Assembly: GCF_003946915.1 (NCBI RefSeq)
Contig: NZ_RPOC01000023.1
Coordinates: forward strand, 1-64,000
Direction of reading: 5' to 3'
DNA length: 64,000 nucleotides
DNA from: Flavobacterium ustbae
GTDB taxonomy: Bacteria; Bacteroidota; Bacteroidia; Flavobacteriales; Flavobacteriaceae
Under the pieces are notes generated by a model. That model made no database searches. It saw only the letters and a program-made list of their open reading frames with translations, and was not told the DNA's origin. The position numbers were made by a program, and so were the translations under genes. Position 1 is the first letter of the stretch, and each line of letters starts with the position of its first letter. This document shows, piece after piece, positions 43,063 to 51,346 of this stretch.

Positions 43063-43914
43063 TTAATTTGATTCTATAAAGTTGTCAATATAACGGGCAA
43101 TCATTTCCGGATATTGGTGTTGCGGTCCATGTCCTGTTTGAGCTATCGTGATAAGTGTTGCGGTTGGCAATTTTTGGTTAAGTTCGAACCAGTTTTCTGG
43201 AGGAAAGCAAACTTCATGATTAGCAGAGATTATTAAAATTGGAACATTGGTCTTCATTAATTTTTCTCTAGTATTATAAGGATCGTTTATATAATCGTCA
43301 TGAGATTTACTGTAATGTTCCCAAAGTTCAGCTCTCACTTTTGGATCTTTATTTTCTCTTTCCTGTATTCTTTTATGACTTTCTACCGCTGCATTTCGGC
43401 TTATTTCAGAAGTTGGCTCAAAGAATAATATAGTTTCATGTTCGAGCGTGTAATCTGGAATATAGGCTGTTTTAATAAAAATTTCTTCTAGGTTATGATT
43501 TACTTTTCCTGGAGGTTTGGTTCCAATTAAAATGGTGTGCGTAATTCGGTTCGGAAATTCAGTTGTTATTACCTGTGCCGCCCAGCCTCCGAGCGACCAT
43601 CCGCCTAGTATAAATTTGTCAATTTTTAATGCATCGGCCAGATCAATAGCATCTTTTCCAAAACCTAAAATCGTTTCATGCGGTGTTCCTGTAGAAGAAG
43701 CAAGTCCTTTATGATTAAAAGTTATCACTCTGTATTTTTTCGCCAATGAATCCAAAAATGCTGGATCCCAATCGTCGAGATTCCCACGAAATCTGTTGCA
43801 AAGAATAATCGGTAATCCGTCGCCAATCGATCTATAAGCTATTTTGTAATCTTGAACAGAGGCAAATTTAGTTTCTGACTGGCTTGCCTTACTTAAAGTT
43901 TTTTCTTTTTCCAT
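43063..43914 (-). CDS. Alpha/beta hydrolase
   Basis: A 283-residue hydrolase. It has IILCNRFRGNLDDWDPAFLD (oxyanion region), TFNHKGLASSTG, nucleophile Ser107 in LGGWSLGGWAAQ and a late GHGPQHQYPE with the catalytic histidine. The acid is probably in ISANHEVCFPPEN. The family includes esterases and C-C hydrolases; substrate unknown. There is no signal peptide. It lies upstream of the monooxygenase on the same strand with about 144 bases between, so a joint aromatic-degradation role is possible but weakly supported. Confidence 0.88.
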   Translation of the reverse strand: MEKEKTLSKASQSETKFASVQDYKIAYRSIGDGLPIILCNRFRGNLDDWDPAFLDSLAKKYRVITFNHKGLASSTGTPHETILGFGKDAIDLADALKIDKFILGGWSLGGWAAQVITTEFPNRITHTILIGTKPPGKVNHNLEEIFIKTAYIPDYTLEHETILFFEPTSEISRNAAVESHKRIQERENKDPKVRAELWEHYSKSHDDYINDPYNTREKLMKTNVPILIISANHEVCFPPENWFELNQKLPTATLITIAQTGHGPQHQYPEMIARYIDNFIESN

Positions 43915-44170
43915 GTTGCTAAAAATTTATTTGTTATAATTTAAATTAAGTTTTTGTAAACTAATAATATGCCATTGGGGAATTAATGCGGTTAGTGAAT
44001 GTTTTGTGAAATTTCAGAAAATGAAAACTGCGATATTTAACAAATATTCGAAATACAGTAAATGGAAAGGAAGTGTAGGCAGTTATATTTTATAATTTTT
44101 GAAAAGGATTATATAAGCCAGACTATTGTATTTGTTCTAATTTTATTAATCATTTAAAATAGAAGAAATT

Positions 44171-44371
44171 ATGGAAAAGAATAATCAAACCCAGAAAAAC
44201 CCGAACCCAAAACAGGGCGGGGCAGATCATCGTACTGATACTAGAAAACATCAATATAAAGAGCATGACGAAGTTTTGACCAATGATGAAAATTATGATG
44301 CTGACACTAAGAAATTTAAAGGAGAAGCGCCAGAACTTGATGATAAGCTCAATAATGAAGAAAAAAAATAA
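44171..44371 (+). CDS. Small, highly hydrophilic unknown protein
   Basis: A 66-residue protein made almost entirely of charged and polar residues (MEKNNQTQKNPNPKQGG... ending DDKLNNEEKK). It has no hydrophobic core, so it is probably disordered. It resembles small stress or desiccation proteins in composition only. A strong terminator begins 5 bases after the stop, which supports a real transcription unit. Confidence 0.65.
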   Translation: MEKNNQTQKNPNPKQGGADHRTDTRKHQYKEHDEVLTNDENYDADTKKFKGEAPELDDKLNNEEKK

Positions 44372-44375
44372 TTCG

Positions 44376-44410
44376 AAAACGTCTTAAATTAGTTTGAGAC
44401 GTTTTTTTTA
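44376..44410 (+). terminator. Terminator of the small hydrophilic protein gene
   Basis: 'aaaacgtct' and 'agacgtttt' arms with a loop of about 14 bases are followed by a run of T residues. Confidence 0.8.
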
Positions 44411-44529
44411 TATTTTTTTTAAGAGATAGGTGTGAAGATGTAAAAAGTATGAGTTGATTTTTATAGATTTGTAAAAATCTAATACAACCTCTCAAAATAA
44501 TAATTGAGATACAATATATAATACAAGGC

Positions 44530-45165
44530 ATGAAATCGATTACTTCAGTTTTTTTTCTTTTAATGTTTGTCTGTTCCAATTCATACTCGCAATTGAGTTC
44601 TGAAAAAATATTCGAAAGTTTTAAGCAAGGTGAGCGTACCAATTGTTCTTCTATAGCTTTTATTAAAGCTTCTTTAAACGTATACGGTCTGGACAATCTC
44701 TTTGAGAGCGAAAAATTAAACAACAATTCTTATAAGATTACGCTAAAAAATAATGCAACCTTTCATCTGGACAGCAGCGAAGTAAATAAAGCGACTAAAT
44801 CTGCTGGTTTTGTTTATATAAAAGATAATTGTGATAGCGAAAAAATAAGAGATTATGCTATTCTGACTTATGCTGTGATGGCAAAATACATGCAAATTAT
44901 AGACAATGAGCCTACTTTTGACAAGGCGTTGGAAGAATTGGAAGAAGGTACAGTCTATACGCCAACCATCTATAAGTATTTAGGATTCAAATTAGGCAAA
45001 CAGATTCAGAAGTTAAAAAGACAATCTGGAAGCGAATATTGTGGCGTTGTAGCATGGTCAAAAGCGCATGCCGTGTTTGTCTGCGAAGATTTTATGGATT
45101 ATTATGGCAACAAAAAAAGCATTTGGATAAAGTATCCAGGTCGTTTTAGAATTATTAAGTCTTAA
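44530..45165 (+). CDS. Exported unknown protein with Cys...His arrangement
   Basis: A 211-residue protein with a signal peptide (FFLLMFVCSNSYSQ). The mature part begins with an FKQGERTNCSSIAFIKASLN segment (Cys39), like the catalytic-Cys helix of papain-fold proteases, and later AWSKAHAVFVCEDFMDYYG (His180). Cys then His in this order fits a cysteine peptidase, but I cannot assign a family and the middle part is unfamiliar. A weak hairpin follows the stop at about 45190-45213. It is periplasmic or secreted. Confidence 0.65.
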   Translation: MKSITSVFFLLMFVCSNSYSQLSSEKIFESFKQGERTNCSSIAFIKASLNVYGLDNLFESEKLNNNSYKITLKNNATFHLDSSEVNKATKSAGFVYIKDNCDSEKIRDYAILTYAVMAKYMQIIDNEPTFDKALEELEEGTVYTPTIYKYLGFKLGKQIQKLKRQSGSEYCGVVAWSKAHAVFVCEDFMDYYGNKKSIWIKYPGRFRIIKS

Positions 45166-45339
45166 GATAATACGTAGTTTTACTGGCGAAAAATCCTTAA
45201 TTTCTGAGGATTTGGTGTACTATTTTACTTATCGCAACGTAACAATTATAATTTTATTGTGAAAAAGGAAATATAAAAATTGCGTTTTAACATAATTTAT
45301 ATATTTTTGTTTTATTCAAGAACCAAATCTATTAAGAAA

Positions 45340-45783
45340 ATGAAGAGTAAGATTATTTTATTATGTGTCCTTTTCTTCTTGACAACTGCTGCTGTTTCTG
45401 CGCAGGCAAAAAATGCACCAAGAAGTATCATTAGTACAACAGCTTTAATTCGTAAATACCATGATCAAAAAGAATTAAGTGGTATGCAAAAAGGAGAACT
45501 TTTAGAATTGTACATTGAGCGTATTAAAGTTTTGGTAAAAACACTTCCTTACATCGCTTTGGTTACTAAACCAGGTGTTACAATGGCAGATTTGGGAATT
45601 CCTGATACAGCAGACAATAAAAAAATATTAGACGGACAAGCAGTAGGCACAACTACTTTCTTAGATACTACAGTAGAGTTTCAGAGAAAAATGATGCCTT
45701 ACTCAGATAAAGGAAATCTTATCGCTGCAATTTTGTTTTATGAAACTACATTGAAATCTTTACACGAATTCAACGAGCTATAA
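45340..45783 (+). CDS. Small exported unknown protein
   Basis: About 147 residues from the ATG at 45340, which starts a signal peptide (LLCVLFFLTTAAVSAQ). The upstream open frame adds 20 codons without a signal. The mature part is mostly helical: TTALIRKYHDQKELSGMQKG, ELYIERIKVLVKTLPYIAL and a C-terminal AAILFYETTLKSLHEFNEL. No family is recognised. A strong terminator lies directly downstream, so it forms its own unit. Confidence 0.75.
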   Translation: MKSKIILLCVLFFLTTAAVSAQAKNAPRSIISTTALIRKYHDQKELSGMQKGELLELYIERIKVLVKTLPYIALVTKPGVTMADLGIPDTADNKKILDGQAVGTTTFLDTTVEFQRKMMPYSDKGNLIAAILFYETTLKSLHEFNEL

Positions 45784-45805
45784 TAAATTAGAAAATAAAA
45801 AATAG

Positions 45806-45840
45806 AAACTCCAAGGTCTTATGATCTTGGAGTTTTTTTT
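45806..45840 (+). terminator. Strong intrinsic terminator
   Basis: 'aaactccaaggtc' and 'gatcttggagttt' arms with a four-base loop are followed by a long T run, 23 bases after the stop at 45783. Confidence 0.92.
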
Positions 45841-46021
45841 TTGTTTTCATCTTTTTAAAATGGATTTTAAAAGATTAAAAGGCTTTTAATTTTTTATTCT
45901 TTTACTATAATTCTTATAAAAAAACAAAATCAAATGTACTTTGTAACTATTTTGTTTTTAATTACTTATAATATCTGAAACGTTTTCGTTAACAATTTTT
46001 TTGTAGAAAGTTTAATTAAAA

Positions 46022-46052
46022 TTTGGGAAATCATATTTTTAATTTACTTTTG
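46022..46052 (+). promoter_or_regulatory. Promoter of the SusC/SusD operon
   Basis: TTTG (46022-46025), 19 bases, then TACTTTTG (46045-46052) match the Bacteroidota consensus closely. Transcription would begin near 46058 and give a leader of about 365 bases before the SusC-like gene. Confidence 0.65.
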
Positions 46053-46094
46053 TTCTATCAAATTAGTAGAGTTTAAAAATAACGAAGAAACGCA

Positions 46095-46172
46095 GTGATT
46101 ACAATCCACACACTTCCATTTCAAACAAGCAAAACCATTTGGCAATCTGGCCGAATGCGTTGCAGCAGTTAA
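46095..46172 (+). other. Short leader ORF 1 ending Arg-Met-Arg-Cys-Ser-Ser
   Basis: A 25-codon frame from GTG at 46095 ends with codons for RMRCSS and TAA at 46170. It overlaps a hairpin 'catttggc'/'gccgaatg' (46136-46157). The last codons resemble those of leader ORF 2 (both contain 'cgaatg' then 'tgcag'). Translation is unproven. Confidence 0.35.
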
Positions 46173-46274
46173 AATTCCTCTTTTTTATTCATTATAAATT
46201 AATACCAAAACCCTAAATGGGTTTAAAATTTTATAGGCCAATTTCAAATAATAGTAATCCAAAAAAAAGTAAAA

Positions 46275-46301
46275 ATGAAAAAACGAATGTGCTGCAGATA
46301 A
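46275..46301 (+). other. Short leader ORF 2 encoding MKKRMCCR
   Basis: ATG at 46275 is followed by seven codons giving MKKRMCCR and a TAA at 46299. Nine bases later a hairpin starts. Tandem Cys codons next to Met and Arg are what a ribosome-stalling leader peptide would use. Confidence 0.4.
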
Positions 46302-46310
46302 AAGAGAAAA

Positions 46311-46334
46311 CCATTTCTGTAGTAGCAGAAATGG
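46311..46334 (+). other. Leader hairpin upstream of SusC-like gene
   Basis: Perfect nine-base arms 'ccatttctg' and 'cagaaatgg' enclose a six-base loop. It lies between leader ORF 2 and the SusC start; a second, bulged hairpin ('aagcagga'/'tcctgggctt') follows near 46370-46396. There is no T run. Confidence 0.6.
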
Positions 46335-46423
46335 CAGAAGCTTAAAAGAAATAGTCATCTCTAAAGGGAAGCAGGAATATAAAATTATCCTGGGCTTACC
46401 TTATTTTAAACTAAAATAAAGTA

Positions 46424-49400
46424 ATGAAAATAAAATTAAAAAGATATGCTTACTTATGTGTGTTCTTAATTTCAATTGGAGTTAAAGCACAAGATAACAA
46501 TCCGTTAATTCAATCTAAACTAGAAGGAAAAGTAATTGATGCCGTTACAAAAGAGCCTATTATTGGGGCTTCTATCACTATTAAAGGGACTACGCATGGC
46601 GTTCAAACAGATTTTGACGGAAAGTTTTTCTTCCAAACGGGACAAAAACTGCCTTACACATTATTAGTAAGTTATCTAGGATATAAAAAAGCTGAAGTTG
46701 TGGTGAATGAAAATCCAGTAACGATCAGTCTTACAGAAGAACAAAATCAATTATCAGAAGTTGTAGTTACGGCTTTGGGTATTTCTAAAGAAAAGAAATC
46801 TTTAGGGTATAGTACGCAAGCGCTTAAGACTAAAGATATTGCAGAAACAAAAGAAACTAACTTTTTGAACAGTCTTAGCGGAAAACTAGCGGGTGTTCGT
46901 ATTACCAATTCACAAGGAGATATGGGATCGTCTCGTATTATTATTCGTGGAGAAACCTCTATTGCAGGAAACAATCAGCCATTATTTGTGGTAGATGGAG
47001 TTCCGGTAGATAACTCGCAGTTAGGAAGCGTTGGAGGAGCAACTCGTGACTTTAAAAATGCCATTGCCGATTTGAATCCTAATGATATTGAGACCTTAAC
47101 CGTATTAAAAGGTCCAAATGCTGCCGCGCTTTACGGATCACGTGCTGCACATGGTGTTGTGTTGATTACTACAAAATCTGGAAAAAGCCAAAAAGGATTA
47201 GGAATTACGTTGAATTCTGGAATTACGATTTCGCAAGTCGCAACTTTACCAAGTTTTCAAAACTCTTATGGTCAAGGGTCTAACGGAAGATTTAGTTTTG
47301 TAGACGGAAAAGGCGGCGGTGTAAATGATGGTGTTGATGAAAGTTGGGGCCCAAGAATGGACGGACGTCTAATTCCGCAATTTTATTCAAATGGAGAGGC
47401 TGTACCTTTTGTGGCGCATCCTAATAATGTGAAAGACTTTTTTAATACTGGTATTACTTATGACAACAGTATTTCTGTAGCCAGATCGGATGAAAAATCA
47501 GATTTCCGATTAGGTGTAAACAATCAAAAACAATTGGGAACCGTTCCTAATAGTGAAGTGAATAAAACCAACTTTACACTTAATACAAATTACCAAATTT
47601 CAAAAGGTATAAAAGTAGGGGTAACGGCAAATTATATTACAACCAATGCTCCAGCTTTGCCAGGAGGTCCTTCAGGAAACCGTGCTGCGGGTGTAATGCT
47701 GCAGTTCCTTTGGTTCGGTCGTCAAGTTGATATTAACGAACTTCAGAGAAACAGAGAAGTGAACTGGAACAACAGCTATTATAGCAATCCGTATTGGAAT
47801 GCCTATTATAATACTACAAGCCAGCAGCGTAACCGTATAATTGGAGACGTTCATTTGGACGCAAAATTGGCTGAAGGACTTAATTTTAAATTCCGTACAG
47901 GAGTTGATTATTATAATGACAGAAGAAAATATGAGATCAGATATGGAACAAACGGAACGCCTTTCGGATCGTATGCTGAAGATGCTTACACGGTAAATGA
48001 GCAAAATACAGAAGGTATTTTTACGTATACTAAAAAAATAAATGACGATTTTACTGTAGACGCTCTTGCCGGATTTAATATTCGTAATCACAGCGATGCC
48101 AACAATTATCAAAAAGCACCACGTTTGGCTGTACCAGATTTGTACACTTTAACCAATTCGCGTGACCCATTAACATCATCAAACAACTTATCAAGATTAA
48201 GAGTTTATAGTGCCTATGCTTCTGCGCAATTTGGTTATAAAAACTATGCTTTTTTAAACGTTACAGGGCGTAATGACTGGTCGTCTACATTACCAAGCAA
48301 CAATCGTTCTTATTTTTATCCTTCTATTAATGGTAGTTTAGTTTTATCTGAAGCTTTCAATTTGAAAAGCAATACGCTTGATTTCTTAAAAATACGTGGA
48401 GGATGGTCTGAAGTGGGTAACGATGCCGATCCGTATCAGTTGGCTACGGTTTATAATTTCCAGACGGCATTTGACGGAAATCCAATTCAAACATCATCAC
48501 AAAGAAAATTGAATGAGAATCTGAAACCAGAAACAACGCGTTCTACCGAAGTTGGTTTAGAAGCTACTTTCTTTAAAAACAGACTTCATTTTGATGTGGC
48601 TTATTACAATACAAACAGTTTTGACCAGATTTTGGAGATTAAAACAACCACTTCAAGCGGTTATAACTCTCAGTTAATCAATGCGGGTAAAATAAACAAC
48701 CGCGGTATAGAAATTCAATTGGACGGAAGCCCTATTCAAACCGAAAACTTTAAATGGAATATTGGAGCAAATTATTCTAAAAACACAAGTAAAGTTGAAA
48801 TTCTGGATTATGCCAAACAGATTCAAAACTATACCATTGGTACTTCTGGAGGTGTAGATGTATTAGCATCTGTAGGCCAAGCTTATGGGGCGCTATACGG
48901 AACTGCTTATTTGCGTGATGCGAGCGGAAACATTGTGGTAGGAGCAAACGGACTTCCTAAAGCAGATCCGACGAAAAGAGTGTTAGGAAATTATACGCCA
49001 GATTATTTGGCAGGCGTAACCAATACATTAACCTACAAAAATCTTGAATTATCATTCTTAGTTGATGCAAGCGTAGGTGGAGAAATTTTTTCAGGAACCA
49101 ACAGAACGGGTACGTATACAGGAGTATTGGCATCAACTCTTCCGGGACGTGGAGCTGAAAATGGAGGTTTAAGTTATTATTTGGACGGAACTACAAAAAC
49201 ATTGGTAAACGGAACTGCGCCATCTGGTGTAACAGTATATGATGATGGTATGATTTTTAATGGAGTATACGAAAACGGATCTCCAAATACAACGGTGTTA
49301 AGTGCACAGGAATATTACAAAGCATCTTACAACATCAGCGAAGCATATATTTATAGCTCAACTTTTGTAAAAATGAGAGAAATAAAATTGGCTTACAATT

Positions 49401-49600
49401 TAAATAAATCATTTGCTAAAAAACTTGGATTAGAGGGGGCTAGTATTACTGCTGTTGGTCGAAACCTGTTTTTTATCTACAAAGACGCACCAAATATTGA
49501 TCCTGAAACTGCTTTCAATACTGGAAATGCACAAGGTTTGGAAAGTTTATCCTTGCCAACAACCAGAAATTTCAGTCTTAATGTTAATCTTAAATTCTAA
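46424..49600 (+). CDS. SusC/RagA-type TonB-linked outer membrane transporter
   Basis: A 1058-residue receptor. A signal peptide ends near SIGVKAQ. A carboxypeptidase-regulatory-like domain follows (about 30-115, EGKVIDAVTKEPIIGASITIKG), then the TonB box region and the plug domain (about 118-235) with LSGKLAGVRITNSQGDMGSS and PLFVVDGVPVDN. The large barrel ends in VNLKF. The partner SusD-like lipoprotein starts 6 bases after the stop. Together they take up a nutrient too large or scarce for porins; no degradative enzyme is nearby, so the substrate is open. The leader carries two tiny Cys-containing ORFs. Confidence 0.95.
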   Translation: MKIKLKRYAYLCVFLISIGVKAQDNNPLIQSKLEGKVIDAVTKEPIIGASITIKGTTHGVQTDFDGKFFFQTGQKLPYTLLVSYLGYKKAEVVVNENPVTISLTEEQNQLSEVVVTALGISKEKKSLGYSTQALKTKDIAETKETNFLNSLSGKLAGVRITNSQGDMGSSRIIIRGETSIAGNNQPLFVVDGVPVDNSQLGSVGGATRDFKNAIADLNPNDIETLTVLKGPNAAALYGSRAAHGVVLITTKSGKSQKGLGITLNSGITISQVATLPSFQNSYGQGSNGRFSFVDGKGGGVNDGVDESWGPRMDGRLIPQFYSNGEAVPFVAHPNNVKDFFNTGITYDNSISVARSDEKSDFRLGVNNQKQLGTVPNSEVNKTNFTLNTNYQISKGIKVGVTANYITTNAPALPGGPSGNRAAGVMLQFLWFGRQVDINELQRNREVNWNNSYYSNPYWNAYYNTTSQQRNRIIGDVHLDAKLAEGLNFKFRTGVDYYNDRRKYEIRYGTNGTPFGSYAEDAYTVNEQNTEGIFTYTKKINDDFTVDALAGFNIRNHSDANNYQKAPRLAVPDLYTLTNSRDPLTSSNNLSRLRVYSAYASAQFGYKNYAFLNVTGRNDWSSTLPSNNRSYFYPSINGSLVLSEAFNLKSNTLDFLKIRGGWSEVGNDADPYQLATVYNFQTAFDGNPIQTSSQRKLNENLKPETTRSTEVGLEATFFKNRLHFDVAYYNTNSFDQILEIKTTTSSGYNSQLINAGKINNRGIEIQLDGSPIQTENFKWNIGANYSKNTSKVEILDYAKQIQNYTIGTSGGVDVLASVGQAYGALYGTAYLRDASGNIVVGANGLPKADPTKRVLGNYTPDYLAGVTNTLTYKNLELSFLVDASVGGEIFSGTNRTGTYTGVLASTLPGRGAENGGLSYYLDGTTKTLVNGTAPSGVTVYDDGMIFNGVYENGSPNTTVLSAQEYYKASYNISEAYIYSSTFVKMREIKLAYNLNKSFAKKLGLEGASITAVGRNLFFIYKDAPNIDPETAFNTGNAQGLESLSLPTTRNFSLNVNLKF

Positions 49601-49606
49601 AACATC

Positions 49607-51031
49607 ATGTTAAAAAAAATAGCATATATAACTCTCTTTGCCTTAACGTTTAGTTCTTGCAGCGACACGTTGGATGACATTAATAAAAATCCAAATGCAA
49701 CCGAAACACCTTTAGCGCCTTATTTGTTAACAGGAACGCTAAAACAAGGAGCCGACTTATATTGGGGTTCTACGAATAACTTTGACTCCTCTTTATTATT
49801 TGTGCAGCATTGGGCAAAAATCCAATATACAGAGCCAGATAGATTCGATGTTTCCAATGCTTCATTTGTTACTTTATGGAATACAGGTTATGCAACCTTA
49901 ATTACAGATTTGAATACCATCATCAATTTTCCAGATGCGCAGGCCAATTCAAATTATAAAGGAATTGCGTTAACACTTCGTTCTTGGACATTTTTATTGT
50001 TGACAGATGCTTACGGAAATATTCCGTACAAAGAAGCGGGTCAAAGTATAACACCTGCATATAGCACTCAAAAAGAAGTGTATACAGGATTGCTTGAAGA
50101 TTTGAAAAAAGCTCAGTCTTTATTGGGTACCGCAAATGGAGCAGTAACAGGAGATTTAGTTTATAAAGGAGATATTGCAAAATGGAAACGTTACGTAAAC
50201 TCGCTTCGTTTGCGTATAGCGTTAAAAATTGCTGACAGAGAACCTGCTTTGGCTAAACAAGCTGCAATTGATGCTACTAGTGATGCCGCAGGAGTTTTAA
50301 GCAGCAATAACGATACTTTTAAATTTACATATATCAGTTCACCGCAGCAAAATCCAGCTTCAGCTTGGTTTGAAACTCGTGATGACTACCGTATTTCTAA
50401 AACGATGGTTGACAAACTCAAAGAATTTTCAGATCCTCGTTTGCCAGTTTATGCCCAATTGCCATCTGATGCAAGTGTCAGTACCTACGTTGGAGGAGGA
50501 AATGGATTATCAAACAGTGATGCGAATAGTCAAGGTTTTGCTAAAACATCAAAACCGGGAACTTATTTCCTCACATCAACATCGCCTGCTGTAATTTATT
50601 CGTATTCTGAGGTATTGTTCAATCTTGCAGAAGCAGCTGCGCGTGGTTATATAGGCGGAGATGCGGAACAGCTTTATAAAAATGCTATTACAGCATCATT
50701 CAATCAATTTGGGATTAATGACGCGACGGTTATTGCGAATTATTTGAACCAAGCAAGCGTAAAATACGATGCAACAAATTATGCTAAATCTATTGGAACA
50801 CAAAAATGGATTGCCTTTTTTGGTCAAGGTTTAGATGCTTTTGCAGAATGGAGAAGATTGGATTATCCTGTATTGACAGCTGGTCCAGCAACAGTTTTGG
50901 ACGGAAAAATACCATCACGCTTTTTCTATCCTGGTACAGAACAGTCTTTAAATGGAACAAGCTATCAGGCTGCTATTACCGATCAAGGAAAAGATTTATT
51001 GACAACCAAATTATGGTTTGATGTAAAATAA
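49607..51031 (+). CDS. SusD/RagB-type substrate-binding lipoprotein
   Basis: A 474-residue surface lipoprotein (lipobox TFSSC, Cys18) of the SusD-like superfamily (SusD-like_2 type). The mature N-terminus DTLDDINKNPNATETPLAPYL is characteristic. TPR-like helices follow (LRSWTFLLLTDAYGNIPYKEA; WKRYVNSLRLRIALKIAD), then YSEVLFNLAEAAARGYIGG near the C-terminus. It caps the SusC channel and binds substrate. A terminator at 51055-51087 ends the two-gene operon. Confidence 0.94.
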   Translation: MLKKIAYITLFALTFSSCSDTLDDINKNPNATETPLAPYLLTGTLKQGADLYWGSTNNFDSSLLFVQHWAKIQYTEPDRFDVSNASFVTLWNTGYATLITDLNTIINFPDAQANSNYKGIALTLRSWTFLLLTDAYGNIPYKEAGQSITPAYSTQKEVYTGLLEDLKKAQSLLGTANGAVTGDLVYKGDIAKWKRYVNSLRLRIALKIADREPALAKQAAIDATSDAAGVLSSNNDTFKFTYISSPQQNPASAWFETRDDYRISKTMVDKLKEFSDPRLPVYAQLPSDASVSTYVGGGNGLSNSDANSQGFAKTSKPGTYFLTSTSPAVIYSYSEVLFNLAEAAARGYIGGDAEQLYKNAITASFNQFGINDATVIANYLNQASVKYDATNYAKSIGTQKWIAFFGQGLDAFAEWRRLDYPVLTAGPATVLDGKIPSRFFYPGTEQSLNGTSYQAAITDQGKDLLTTKLWFDVK

Positions 51032-51054
51032 TCAATTTTGTTTTAATGAATATA

Positions 51055-51087
51055 AAAATGGCGTCAACTGAATAGTTACGCCATTTT
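51055..51087 (+). terminator. Terminator of the SusC/SusD operon
   Basis: 'aaaatggcgt' and 'acgccatttt' arms with a 13-base loop are followed by 'atttttaaac', 24 bases after the SusD-like stop. Confidence 0.82.
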
Positions 51088-51100
51088 ATTTTTAAACTAA

Positions 51101-51326
51101 GCAACGATAGCGCAGATTTGCAATCTGTGCCCACAAAGTAATTCCTTCAATATCTTAAAAAATAAAATTATAGTTTTACACTTTACTTTTTAATTTAGTT
51201 CAGCGAGAAATTATGCAGACTTAGAAAATGATTTAGATGTTGTTTTTATTATACTTATTTTGAGGTGCTCAACTTTTGCGTATACTCATCTTTGCGGGCA
51301 CGGATTGCAAATCCGCGCCATCGGGT
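51101..51326. mobile_element. RAYT element derivative A, almost fully deleted (MITE-like)
   Basis: This is about 226 bases with the same ends as the full element at 53713-54442: left 'gcaacgatagcgcagatttg', right ending 'caaatccgcgccatcgggt'. The leader 'gttttacactttactttt' runs straight into the last part of the transposase region ('attatgcagacttagaaaat'). Nearly the whole coding sequence has been lost. It sits just upstream of the toxin fragment and just after the SusC/SusD terminator. Confidence 0.85.
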
Positions 51327-51346
51327 ATCTAGGATATCTCTCTAAA

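Noticed and set aside
46081..46423. Known riboswitch (cobalamin, SAM or similar) before SusC
   Set aside because: No consensus core of those RNAs could be found; the leader ORF and hairpin reading is better supported.
51260..51346. First 29 codons of the toxin open frame (MRCSTFAYTH...)
   Set aside because: They are encoded by the RAYT right end. The same translated words occur after the other copies, so they are not toxin sequence.
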